Part shown: piece after piece, positions 20,054 to 28,500 of the stretch
Layout of the letters: the number at the start of each line of letters is the position of its first letter
How positions within the stretch are numbered: the first letter of the stretch is position 1
Origin: Pinguiococcus pyrenoidosus
Taxonomy: Eukaryota; Sar; Pinguiophyceae; Pinguiochrysidales; Pinguiochrysidaceae
NCBI GenBank assembly: GCA_019677205.1
Contig: JAAMXY010000021.1
Coordinates: forward strand, 1-29,783
DNA: 29,783 bases
Direction: 5' to 3'
Position numbers and translations under genes: made by a program
Notes under the pieces: model-generated
Told to the model about the DNA's origin: nothing
Databases searched by the model: none
What the model saw: only the letters and a program-made list of their open reading frames with translations

Positions 20054-21838
20054 ATGTTCGCCCCCTCTGCTCGTGGCCGCGGCGTCCAAGGCCCGGACGC
20101 GCGGCGCCGAGCGGCGCGCGAGTGGGCGGAAGTGGCGCGTGCGCAGTATCAGCTGTTCCGCCGCCGGACGAAGGCGCACCTGCGGAGTCCGTGGCACGAC
20201 TACGTGGACGCCGTGCGCCTCTTTCTGGATGGCTACCTCTGTCGCGCGGAGCTGGAGCGCGTGGTGAAGCGCTGCCTGGAGCCCAAGGATTGTAAGGATC
20301 CGCTGCCTTTCTGTGGCGTGGGCGGCCGGTCCGCGGCGCCTCGGCCGCGCTGCTGCGGCGCGGGAGGTCCAAGCGCTTACTGGTTGTTTTGCGTAGATGC
20401 CTTGCACAACAAGCTCTTGCTGGCGATGCTCCGCGCGTATGTGGTGGAGGACGAGGAGACGCGGGCCAAGAGCCCCCCGCGCAAGGTGCTCAAGGCGGAG
20501 GGCAGCGACGGGCAGCGAAGAGCGACGGACACGTCGGGCCTTCTGAGCTTGGAACCGATTGATGTGGCAAGTGTGCCGCGTGCCTCCCACAACTCCAACG
20601 CTTCAGCCGCTCCTGGGCTTCCGCCTGCCGCCGTAGCCGCTGGCAATGGCGTCAAGGCGGAGGTGGCGGGTGCAGCGCAGCCGCGGCGCGGAAGGAAGAG
20701 GATGAGGCTCCCTGGCTACGAGGTCCTCGAGAGGCTTTTGCCAGAGGGCAGGCAGATCAGCAGTGCAGGGATTCGCCTGATGATTGTTGCGTGCCAGGAG
20801 CGAGCGAAGCAAATCCTCGCGGCCAGTGTAGCGATCCGGCGCGAAGATACGTCTGGCGATCTAGGGGGAGTCCAAGCCACCGCCACAACGGGATTCAAGG
20901 ATGGCGCGGCCCGTTGCTCGCAGTATGGCGCGGCTGGCTCGCCTGCGAGCAACGGGCCGGCCACGGCGGAGCCCAAGGCAGCTCCGAGTGGACCGCAGGG
21001 GGGCGGTGCCGCGAAGGCCTTCAAATCAGATCAGCGGAATGCTGCGGCAAAGAAACCTGCCGAGAAGGTGGAGCCCAACGGGAAGCCGAATGGCAAGCAG
21101 AGCGACGGAGCCGCGCAAAGCTCCGCTGCCAGCTCCGAAGCGAATGGGGCTGTGGCTGTGGCGAAGTCTTCTGCGCAGGCAGGAGCGTCGACAGGGGCCG
21201 GGGCCGGGGCCCCAGCAGGGGCAGCAGGAGCAAGTCCAGATGCCACAGCATCCACATCAACGCCAACATCAACGGGGACCGGGACCACGGCGGGAGCCGG
21301 CGCAAAGGCCGGAGCAGGGGCAGGATCCACAGCAGCAGGAGCGGCAAAATCAACATCAGCACTAGCCAATGCAAGCGGGGGCGGACCACGCGCTGGAGCA
21401 GGCGCAACAACGTCATCTGCTTCGGCATCCCAAGAGCCGTCGGTTCAAACACCACAAGCATCACAGAAGGCGACGCATGCGAAGTCTGCTCAGCCCGTAG
21501 CGGCTCCGCGCAGTGCGCAAGCCACAAGTCCGGTGGTGCCGGCGGCAAAAGCGTCGGCGCAACCGCAGGCAAAGGCGGGGCAGGCGCAGGCGAAGGCGAA
21601 GGCGGCGCAAGCGCAGCGGCCAGGCCAAGCGGCAAAGCCGACGCCGCCATTGGCAAGCCCAGCTGCCAGCGGAAATGCGAAGAATGCAGCCAATCCGGGG
21701 GCCAAGACGAATGGGCCGCCAAATGGGAACGAAGGGCCGAAGAAGACCATCTGCGCCTCGCACGTGCTCGAGGCAGTTTTGAGAGAGTCGGGCCAGAAAC
21801 GTGCCACCGTCCGTCTGGACTTTTCGCTTTTGCAATGA
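20054..21838 (+). CDS. SAGA-type coactivator subunit, Ada1/Hfi1/TADA1-like, one intron
   Basis: Exons 20054-20291 and 20397-21838 give 559 residues. Hfi1/Ada1 is a structural subunit of the SAGA histone acetyltransferase complex. The N-terminal motif is typical: DYVDAVRLFLDGYLCRAELE then, after splicing, EPKDYALHNKLLLAML. A second conserved block, LPGYEVLERLLPEGRQIS...RLMIVACQERAKQIL, resembles the Ada1 histone-fold-like region. The 105-nt intron is stop-free and in frame; left in, it would put 35 residues between RCLEPKD and LHNK, where relatives have almost none. The C-terminal 300 residues are Ala/Gly/Ser/Thr-rich low complexity, ending in a small ordered-looking tail. ATG 20054 is the only candidate start in the frame. 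The stop lies 28 bp from the DRG1 stop. Confidence 0.75.
   Translation: MFAPSARGRGVQGPDARRRAAREWAEVARAQYQLFRRRTKAHLRSPWHDYVDAVRLFLDGYLCRAELERVVKRCLEPKDCKDPLPFCGVGGRSAAPRPRCCGAGGPSAYWLFCVDALHNKLLLAMLRAYVVEDEETRAKSPPRKVLKAEGSDGQRRATDTSGLLSLEPIDVASVPRASHNSNASAAPGLPPAAVAAGNGVKAEVAGAAQPRRGRKRMRLPGYEVLERLLPEGRQISSAGIRLMIVACQERAKQILAASVAIRREDTSGDLGGVQATATTGFKDGAARCSQYGAAGSPASNGPATAEPKAAPSGPQGGGAAKAFKSDQRNAAAKKPAEKVEPNGKPNGKQSDGAAQSSAASSEANGAVAVAKSSAQAGASTGAGAGAPAGAAGASPDATASTSTPTSTGTGTTAGAGAKAGAGAGSTAAGAAKSTSALANASGGGPRAGAGATTSSASASQEPSVQTPQASQKATHAKSAQPVAAPRSAQATSPVVPAAKASAQPQAKAGQAQAKAKAAQAQRPGQAAKPTPPLASPAASGNAKNAANPGAKTNGPPNGNEGPKKTICASHVLEAVLRESGQKRATVRLDFSLLQ
20292..20396 (+). other. In-frame, stop-free intron of the Ada1/Hfi1-like gene
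   Basis: Donor GTAAGG, candidate branch region GCGCTTACTGG, acceptor TTTTGCGTAG; 105 nt, phase 1. Removal gives KDYALHNKL, the conserved LHN motif. Confidence 0.85.
21175..21660 (+). repeat. Ala/Gly/Thr-rich low-complexity coding stretch
   Basis: Degenerate short repeats encode GAGAGA, TSTPTSTGTG and AQAKA-type runs in the Ada1/Hfi1-like protein. They are probably intrinsically disordered. Confidence 0.8.
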
Positions 21839-21866
21839 GCCTCCTTTATTCTCCGTCCTTGGTTCT

Positions 21867-23069
21867 TCACTTCTTGACGATCTGTACAACGTCTTCGTCT
21901 TGGAGAACATGATCCTTTCCTGTTGGTAGGAGCTTCGTGGTGAGCAGCTGCCGCGGCTCCGGCTCCTTCCGCATCGCCTGCGCTACCACGCACTTACCCA
22001 CTCGCTGAGGCTGGTGCTTGACCGATCGTCCCCAGACCCAAGCATACTTGAACTCGGAGAGGATCCCTCGGTGAATGCGGTTGCAGAACGACGCCACGGT
22101 GGGACTGCGATTGTGGAGCACGACGGGCGCGGTGAGGTCCGGGATCTGCCCCTTCGGCTTCGTGTAGATCCGGATCATGCTGCAGTAGTCCCAGACCATC
22201 TCCACGAGGCCGTCTAGGTTCCAGTGGTGTCGCGAGGAGATGGGGCAGTGGTGCGGCATCTGGCAGATGATGTCCAGGTCCTCGATGGTGAGCTGATCGA
22301 TCATGTTGAGGCAGTAGATGGCGGGGATGTACTTCCGCGCCCGCTTGGGAGCCATGGTGGACTCCACCACGTCGATGAACTGGTCCACCGTGTAGTCCCC
22401 TCGCATGAGCACGTCGCCCTGGACGCGATATTCCTGCAGCACTTGCCTGGCCACGTCTCTATTCATGCCCTGCGTCTGCGGCACGAGCTCGGTGTAGCCC
22501 AGGCCGCCGCGATCCTTGAGCTTGAACGTGATATCCGGCGGCGTCTGGTTCAGCCGGATGCCGAAGCCATCCAGCTCATGCTCGATCTTGAGCTTATGAC
22601 TCATGGGCTTGGCCGCGTCCAGCACGATGAGGATGAGGTTGCACGTTCTCGCCGTGCCGATGACCTGGCGACCTCTGCCCTTGCCGTCTCGCGCGCCCTC
22701 GATGATCCCCGGCAAGTCCAGGATCTGGATCTTCGCGCCGCGATAGTGCAAGGTGCCCGGGATGGCCGTCAGCGTGGTGAACTCGTAAGCGGCCGCCTCG
22801 GAGAACGTGCCGGTGAGGGCCGACATGAGCGTCGACTTGCCCACCGAGGGGAATCCCACCAGTCCCACGCGCGTGTCGCCGGCCTTGCTCACGTCGAAGC
22901 CACTGCCTCCGCCCTGAGAGCCGCCGGACCTCTCGGGCTCCAGCAGCTCTCGCTTGAGCTTGGCCAACTTGGCCTTGATGAGGCCCAAGTGCCCCGCGGT
23001 GGCCTTGTTCTTCTGCGTGCGCGCATACTCCGCCTCCAGATCTGCGATCTTCTGCTGGGTGGACGACAT
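21867..23069 (-). CDS. DRG1: DRG1-type developmentally regulated GTPase (Obg/DRG family), one intron
   Basis: Exons 21998-23069 and 21867-21919 give 374 residues (human DRG1 has 367). DRG1/Rbg1 acts with a DFRP1 partner on translating ribosomes. Seen in order: a basic helical N-terminus ([20 protein letters not shown]), G1 GFPSVGKST (residues 72-80), the G2-region [10 protein letters not shown]3 DLPGIIEGA, and a TGS domain ([19 protein letters not shown]) ending [10 protein letters not shown]. The last intron (78 nt, GTAAGT to CAACAG) is stop-free and in frame. Its removal restores [13 protein letters not shown]. The G4 motif reads NMID where NKID is expected, an odd change at the guanine-contacting Lys. 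The N-terminus [12 protein letters not shown] matches the family, so 23069 is the start. Confidence 0.95.
   Translation of the reverse strand: MSSTQQKIADLEAEYARTQKNKATAGHLGLIKAKLAKLKRELLEPERSGGSQGGGSGFDVSKAGDTRVGLVGFPSVGKSTLMSALTGTFSEAAAYEFTTLTAIPGTLHYRGAKIQILDLPGIIEGARDGKGRGRQVIGTARTCNLILIVLDAAKPMSHKLKIEHELDGFGIRLNQTPPDITFKLKDRGGLGYTELVPQTQGMNRDVARQVLQEYRVQGDVLMRGDYTVDQFIDVVESTMAPKRARKYIPAIYCLNMIDQLTIEDLDIICQMPHHCPISSRHHWNLDGLVEMVWDYCSMIRIYTKPKGQIPDLTAPVVLHNRSPTVASFCNRIHRGILSEFKYAWVWGRSVKHQPQRVGKCVVAQAMRKEPEPRQLLTTKLLPTGKDHVLQDEDVVQIVKK
21920..21997 (-). other. In-frame, stop-free intron of DRG1
   Basis: Perfect GTAAGT donor and CCAACAG acceptor; 78 nt, phase 1. Unspliced it would insert 26 residues into the conserved VGKDHxLxDEDV segment. 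Confidence 0.92.
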
Positions 23070-23713
23070 GCTTCCACAGCCCCGAAGGCACAGAGCAGAG
23101 AGCCCCGAGACAAGAAAGTTCACGCGCCAAAGCGTCGATGGAGAGCCTTTCGCTTCGGCGACTTTTTTGAGCGCCACTGCCACTGGCGACAGAGACGGTG
23201 CCACTAGCGACAGAGACGGGGGCACTGGCGACAGAGACGGTGGATCAGGCGACAGACACGAGGGAAGATGAAGCAGAGGCATGGCATGGCAAAATACGAG
23301 GCAGAAGGACAGATACAGGTCTACACGAGGCATGCCGTCTCCGGTCTTTCGCGTGCCGGAGCTCGACGAGGATGCGACTGCGAGATTAGGGGGCTAGTGG
23401 GCAAACTGCTGGTTTACGGCGTTCTTGGATCTCCCGCTCGATTCTCTTCTGTGAAGGGGCCAAGAAGCCCGTGGCAACCGCGGATAAATGCGTCGCCGAC
23501 GAGGCTCTCCCGTTTCCACACAAGCAGGAGAGGCGTCGCAGTCTATGCGGCGGTCTTCAGCAGACGTGCTCATGACAGAACATCAAAGCGACTCTCGGCA
23601 GCGCTTCTTCAGCACCTCGCGCAGCCGTCAAGCCAAACCAAGTGACGCCATGGGCGCCACTTCTGGGCGCCACTTGCGTGCGCCGTGCAAGCGGGAACGC
23701 GACATCCATCCCC
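23070..23713. promoter_or_regulatory. Spacer upstream of DRG1 and downstream of the nitronate monooxygenase
   Basis: 644 bp with no supported gene. It holds a 21-bp tandem repeat (23180-23263) close to the DRG1 start and a double GGGCGCCACTT near 23655-23675. The DRG1 promoter presumably lies here, together with the 3' end of the upstream gene. Confidence 0.5.
23180..23263 (+). repeat. 21-bp minisatellite, four copies, upstream of DRG1
   Basis: Four imperfect copies of CCACTGGCGACAGAGACGG plus two bases. The fourth copy is the most diverged. It starts about 110 bp from the DRG1 ATG, so it is probably in the 5' UTR or promoter. Confidence 0.85.
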
Positions 23714-25358
23714 CTATGCCGCTGCTCGCTGGCTGGGCGTCTCCATGTCTGACGCGAAGCATGCGGCGTTCCTCTCATGCTCCTCCGCAGCCTCCCTCAT
23801 GATCCGCTGCACGAGCTCGTCGACCGAAGGGGTGTCGTCGATGAGTCCCTGGGCCTGCCCTATGAACTGCACGCCGTTGTGGAGGTCCCCGTCCTGTGCC
23901 GCCTGGATGGCGTGCGTCGCGGCCCCGAACTGGGCAAGCATGTACATCTTCGGAAACTGCGCCAACAAGCCGGGGACGATCTTCCACAGCGGGAGGCCGA
24001 AGTTCCGCGCAGCCTGCCAAGGAGAAACGGGGGGCGAGTTGCCAAGAAGCGGCTTCAGAGACGGGCTTCCTGCGAAGGCGCTCCGCCATTTCGTCCGCGT
24101 ACCCTGAGGGAATTCCAGGCGACGCCGAGGGGATTCGCTGGCCAGTGCATCACGCTCTCTGCCTTGGGCGTTTTGAGGACCCTCGCTGGTATGCCGTCGA
24201 AGTTCTTGCCATAGATGGTGTCGTTCTCGGTGGCGCGGACAACCGCTTCCTTCGTCCGTTGCGCCAGCGGTGATTCTCGTGTGGTTGCGAAGCGACTGCC
24301 CATCGCGACGCCGTCGGCTCCTAGGCTGAGCGCCGCCAGGAGGCCTTGGCCGTTGGCGAAGCCACCGGCAGCGACAATCGGCAGGTTCGTCTTGGCACGA
24401 AGACACGGCACGAGAACGAGGCTGGTCACGTCGCCCCCGTGCGCTGCGGCCTCATGCCCCGTCACGAGGAGGGCGTCCGCGCCCATCAGCTCGGCAGATC
24501 TCGCGTGCTTCTCCGTCGTGACCGTGGCCAAGACTTTTCCTCCGTACGTGTGGGCCCTCTCCGCAATCCATTCCGCCTGCATTGCATGACCGCGTTGCAA
24601 GAAAGTGGGGTTAAAACCGCATCATCTCCCCAGCAACAGCACGCCGAGCAGCAGTAAGAAAGAACGGAGGCAAACAGGAGAGCACAGGACAGGAAAGAAG
24701 AAGGAAGCCCCAATAGCGGAACTAGAAGAAGAAGAAGCCAAGGCAAAAAAGGACAAAAACAAACAAGGCGAAGGCGGAAACATGGGCTGCACCTTTCCGA
24801 GTGAGAAGTTGATGAGTGGAACCTGCTCCTGCAAGGCCACCTCTGCGTTCTCCTTGGCGCCGGGCATGACCAGCGTGGCTCCGACGCCGAAGGGCCTGTC
24901 GGTGAGAGTCCGGATGCGTCGAATGCTCTGTCTCGTCTGCTCCGGAGACAGCGGTCTGCCAACCACGGAAGGTGGGAGAGAGTCCGAGGCCATTCGGGGA
25001 TGAGAAAGTGAGAAGATACCGCGTGAGAACGTGTGCGTACCCTGTCGCCAAGATCCCGCAGCCGCCGGCGTTGCTCACCGCTGCCACAAGCTCCGGCGTG
25101 GAGATCCAGGACATGCCGGGCAGGAGAATCGGATGTCGAATACCTGTGGAGGTCGTGGGAGGCAGAACTCTGTTAAGGCCTTTTGGATATCCATGGGTGT
25201 AAAGTGAACTCTTTTTCTCTTTCTTTTTCTCTTACTGTCTGTCTCTCTCTGTGTGTGTGTGTGTGTGTCTCTCTCTCTCTGTCTCTCTCTTTCTCCCTGT
25301 CTGAAGATTTCGAGGACTCCCCAAACATACCTAGCAGCTGCGTGATACGCGTCTTCAT
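23714..25358 (-). CDS. Nitronate monooxygenase (2-nitropropane dioxygenase family), five exons
   Basis: Exons 25331-25358, 25041-25143, 24793-24955, 24103-24576 and 23714-24013 give 355 residues, a normal length. The family uses FMN to oxidise nitronates such as propionate 3-nitronate. The assembled N-terminus MKTRITQLLGIRHPILLPGM is typical. Next come TPELVAAVSNAGG, RIRTLTDRPFGV, VLATVTT, and GHEAAAHGG with the expected catalytic His144. AAGGFANGQG (167-176) and GADGVAMGSRF (184-194) bind the FMN phosphate. All five exons join without frame conflict, and each join restores a conserved segment. Introns are 187, 85, 216 and 89 nt with GTATGT, GTACGC, GTGCAG and GTACGC donors. The first exon has only 28 coding bases. 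It could be cytosolic; no presequence is visible. Confidence 0.92.
25205..25305 (+). repeat. CT/GT microsatellite inside intron 1 of the nitronate monooxygenase gene
   Basis: Runs of CT, CTTT, GT (about nine) and CT again. On the gene's own strand this is a purine-rich AG/AC tract, located between the 28-base first exon and the second acceptor. Confidence 0.92.
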
Positions 25359-26502
25359 GGTGGGCGGGAATCGGCAAAAGGGACTTCTTCTGCGGCGGAA
25401 TCGCGGAAGGTTTTGCGCTTTTCGCAAGCTTCAATTTGAGAGGGGTAAAGATGGCGCCAAAGGCAAGGCTGCACGCCGATTCGGCCAATGGTGGAGGCGT
25501 GGTGGGCTTGTGCGGCGTCGATTGGTTCACAGAAGTTGATGCAATGCGCTTTGGGCAAGTTGAGCAGCTGCGTGTGCCATAGTCGGGAAGTAGCGATGTC
25601 GCTTCCGAACTATGGCGAAGAGAAGGGCCTGATCGTCATCCAGAGCACCAGCGTGATTGGTTCTGGAGCATATTCCGTGTCCGCTCTATGGCCTAGATGG
25701 CGTCGTACGTTCGCCGAGGATTCTGTTCTTCGCCCATCCCAGACGACACTTCAGGCGCCGTCCCAAGCGCTCCGCAACTTTAGCGGGCTCTGGAAATTCG
25801 AATCATTGTCAAGGCGATGAGCCATTGGCTGAGTAAATTGCACTTTGCAGTTGCTATAATTCGACAACCAATGATTCGGTACTTTTAAATTCCTCCCACG
25901 CTTTGCGATGCCATTCGCCAACAGGCTCCGAATGACATACGCAAGTCCAGCTGTCCGACACAAAACCCGGGAAAGCTGTAGCAGGCGCTCAGAAGCTGCG
26001 AAACGGAATTTTACCCACGCTAATCAGGGCGCATGCAAGAGCTCCTCTCCTCCAAGTTCGACATATGGTACTTCCCCTGCCGCCGACCGGAGCCCTTCCG
26101 AGTTTCCTCAGGTCTCCACCAACCCCAGTTGCCACGGCGAAACTTGTGGAGACCTCCATGGAGCTCCATGGCGGATGCGGTGGCACGCGAAGGGTCGTTC
26201 AGCAGCAAGACGCTGCTTGGGACGAGCCAACCCCAGCCACCCGGCCTTGAAATCCCCTCGGCTCCGCAGAGCTGGGTTCTTGAGCTTGGCCGAAGCGCGC
26301 CCATTTCACGCCTCCACAGCTCTCCTTGCGCCCGCTTTCGCCAGCGCGCGCAGTGCATAGGTCGGCAGCGCGGGGCGAGCGGCGCCGGGGTGGCAATCGC
26401 GGCGCGCTTGGTGGCGAAGAGGCGGGATTTCTGTCCCAGGCCTCGGAAGGGTACGAAGCTTCGTCAGGTGCTGCGGCCCGCGTGTGCGCCCTCCCAAGCG
26501 GC
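25359..26502. promoter_or_regulatory. Long divergent spacer with CCAAT boxes, E2F-like core and hairpin
   Basis: 1144 bp between the ATGs of the nitronate monooxygenase and the E3 ligase candidate, with no supported gene. CCAAT boxes occur at 25485-25489 and 25868-25872 (plus) and 25521-25525, 25656-25660 and 25824-25828 (minus, seen as ATTGG). TGGCGCCAAA at 25452-25461 is the shared E2F-like 10-mer. A 39-nt imperfect hairpin lies at 25577-25615. The right third is GC-rich and may be the 5' UTR of the next gene. Confidence 0.55.
25577..25615. other. 39-nt imperfect inverted repeat
   Basis: CCATAGTCGGGAAG and CTTCCGAACTATGG pair at 12 of 14 positions around an 11-nt centre. The centre itself contains GCGA-TG-TCGC. 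It could fold as RNA or bind a dimeric factor. Confidence 0.6.
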
Positions 26503-28500
26503 ATGGTGGACGTGAACTCCATCCCACGCCGCACCGTGACATGGAAGATGTTCCAGCGCGACGCGACGGGCCTGGCGGAGCTGCCGGCGGAGGTCACCAC
26601 CGCGCTGGAGGGCCTGTTCATGGGAGAGCGGGCGGATCACGCGGCAGTGGATGCGTCGGACGCGCCCTGGGGGGCCCGACTGGCCAACAAGGGCAGAGTG
26701 TTCTCTCCCGCAGACGATGCGTGGTTCGACGTGGACTTTGAGCTCATGCGGATCTTCCCAGCCGGCGCCAATAGCGCAGACCAGGCGGGCCGCAACGTCC
26801 GACGCTTCCGTGGCCTGCGCCAGCATGGCCACGGCGACACGCAGCTGCAGCGAGTGGATGAATTCCGCGCGGCAGAGCAGGCGCGCCGGAGAGCGGCCAT
26901 CCGCGCGATGATGATGCGCACAAGCCTCGGCCGCCGGGGCTTCCCGCCAAGACCCACCGCGCCGCAGGAGCCGTGGGACTGCGAGGCCTGCACGCTGATC
27001 AACCAGCCCGGAGACATGTTCTGCGCCGTGTGCGGCACGCCCTACCGAGGCAATGGTGACGCCGCCAACGCGGGCGACGACCTGCTGCTGGAGCCCGACG
27101 CGGACGACGCGGAGCTCGAGGACAACTATGAAGGAGAGATGATCTCGTTCCTCGAAGCGCTGCGCATGGCCGACGGCGATCTCACACGACCAGCACCGGA
27201 GCCTGCGCGCAGCGCGCCCCGCCTAGTGCCGTCGCTGGTGCCAGCACGCACACCGCCCGCAGCACCGGTGCCCGTCCCGCCGTCCGAGCCGCAACCCGAG
27301 CCCGAGCCGGAGCGGGAGACGGAGCCGGAGCCGGAGCCACTGACGGAGCCGGGGCCGGGGCGGGAGCTGGGGCCCGGGTCGGGGCGGGAGCCACCGCGCC
27401 GTGGCTCCTTCATGGCCTTCTTCCAGTCCGCCAGGGCGCTCCTGCGGGTGGACAATGCGCAGGCGGCCGGCAATCGGAATCGGCTGCGCGCTCGCCTCCG
27501 CTCGCGCAGCTCGTCCGAGGGCAGCACGGCCAGCGAGGGCACCAGTGGAACCCCCACGGTCGGCAGAAGCCCGGCAAGCTCGCTTGAAGACAGGCAGGCA
27601 CCGATCGCGCGCCTTCGCGACATCGCGGCAAGTCGCAGGACCATCCATGCGCAAGCCGCGCACGCGCCCGATCCTCCCGAGGAGCTTTCCGCGGCGGCCG
27701 CGGCGGCCTCGACGGCCAGCGGGCCATACACGCCGCTCACGATGCAGGTGGACCAGACCTCCCTGAGCACGGACAGCAGCTCGCTGGGCACTCCGCGGAG
27801 CGGCGGGAGCGTGCTGACCCGCCTGGAGCGCCGCGGGAATCGCCTCGTCCGCTGCGTGGAGCTGCCGGCCGGGGAACCCGCCTGGGACATCTGGCAGTGG
27901 CTCGCGGACACGGGCTGGGAGAGCTTCGACTCCAACTGCTCGGAGACCATCTGCGCTGCGCTAAAAGCACGCCGCGAAACCGTCACCGTGCACGTGGAGA
28001 TACCCGTGGGCAACCCACGCATCCTGAGCCGCTCGCTGTCGAGATCGCTCACGAGGCCGCAGACCTTCACCATCGACCTCGTGGCCATGTCCCTTGCGGC
28101 CGGGCAGAACGGCCGGCATTCCGGACGGCCTCTGCGCGTCTCCCCCACCGGCGGCGGCCGAGCGAAGAAGGAGAAGGAGGATGCGCTACGCGAGGCGATA
28201 GACGAGGCCTTCCGCGATAGCGTGGACGTCACCGAGAAGATCATAGCGGCCGACCCGTACGCAGAGTGCAGCATCTGCTTGCTGGAGTTTGAGGACGAGG
28301 ATGAGGAAGGGACGACGAAGGAGGGATCATGCAAGTCACGGTGCTGCCGAGCGATTCAGCTGCGCAACTGCGTGGGCCATGCGTTCCACCGCGACTGCCT
28401 CGAAGAGTGGTGGATGCGGACGGACCTGTCGAAAGACGATATCGTGTGCCCAACCTGTATGCAGGTCTATGTGCCAAGCACCGCGGCCGCGGAGAACTAG
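26503..28500 (+). CDS. RING-H2 E3 ubiquitin ligase candidate with WWE-like domains and RanBP2 zinc finger
   Basis: 665 residues from the first in-frame ATG, no intron. From the N-terminus: a WWE-like module (about residues 8-110; WKMFQRD ... WFDVDFELMRIF ... GRNVRRF); a RanBP2-type zinc finger PWDCEACTLINQPGDMFCAVC (158-177; read as W-x-C-x2-C-x10-C-x2-C); a Pro/Glu repeat linker; a second WWE-like module (about 460-546; WQWLADTGWESF ... FTIDLVAMSL ... GRPLRV); and a C-terminal RING (589-652; CSIC, NCVGHAFHRDC, CPTC). WWE domains bind poly-ADP-ribose chains or mediate partner contacts, and RanBP2 fingers bind RNA or ubiquitin. The protein therefore may ubiquitinate PARylated targets, as RNF146 and Deltex do. 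The RING and finger are clear; the WWE calls are by pattern only. Confidence 0.8.
   Translation: MVDVNSIPRRTVTWKMFQRDATGLAELPAEVTTALEGLFMGERADHAAVDASDAPWGARLANKGRVFSPADDAWFDVDFELMRIFPAGANSADQAGRNVRRFRGLRQHGHGDTQLQRVDEFRAAEQARRRAAIRAMMMRTSLGRRGFPPRPTAPQEPWDCEACTLINQPGDMFCAVCGTPYRGNGDAANAGDDLLLEPDADDAELEDNYEGEMISFLEALRMADGDLTRPAPEPARSAPRLVPSLVPARTPPAAPVPVPPSEPQPEPEPERETEPEPEPLTEPGPGRELGPGSGREPPRRGSFMAFFQSARALLRVDNAQAAGNRNRLRARLRSRSSSEGSTASEGTSGTPTVGRSPASSLEDRQAPIARLRDIAASRRTIHAQAAHAPDPPEELSAAAAAASTASGPYTPLTMQVDQTSLSTDSSSLGTPRSGGSVLTRLERRGNRLVRCVELPAGEPAWDIWQWLADTGWESFDSNCSETICAALKARRETVTVHVEIPVGNPRILSRSLSRSLTRPQTFTIDLVAMSLAAGQNGRHSGRPLRVSPTGGGRAKKEKEDALREAIDEAFRDSVDVTEKIIAADPYAECSICLLEFEDEDEEGTTKEGSCKSRCCRAIQLRNCVGHAFHRDCLEEWWMRTDLSKDDIVCPTCMQVYVPSTAAAEN

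Noticed and set aside
22224-23207. 327-codon plus-strand frame opposite DRG1
   Set aside because: Shadow of a highly conserved GTPase.
25183-25539. Plus-strand frame with a Cys/Leu/Ser-rich start
   Set aside because: It is the translated CT/GT microsatellite inside an intron.
27126-28334. 402-codon minus-strand frame opposite the RING gene
   Set aside because: Ser/Arg/Gly-rich shadow; the zinc finger and RING are on the plus strand.
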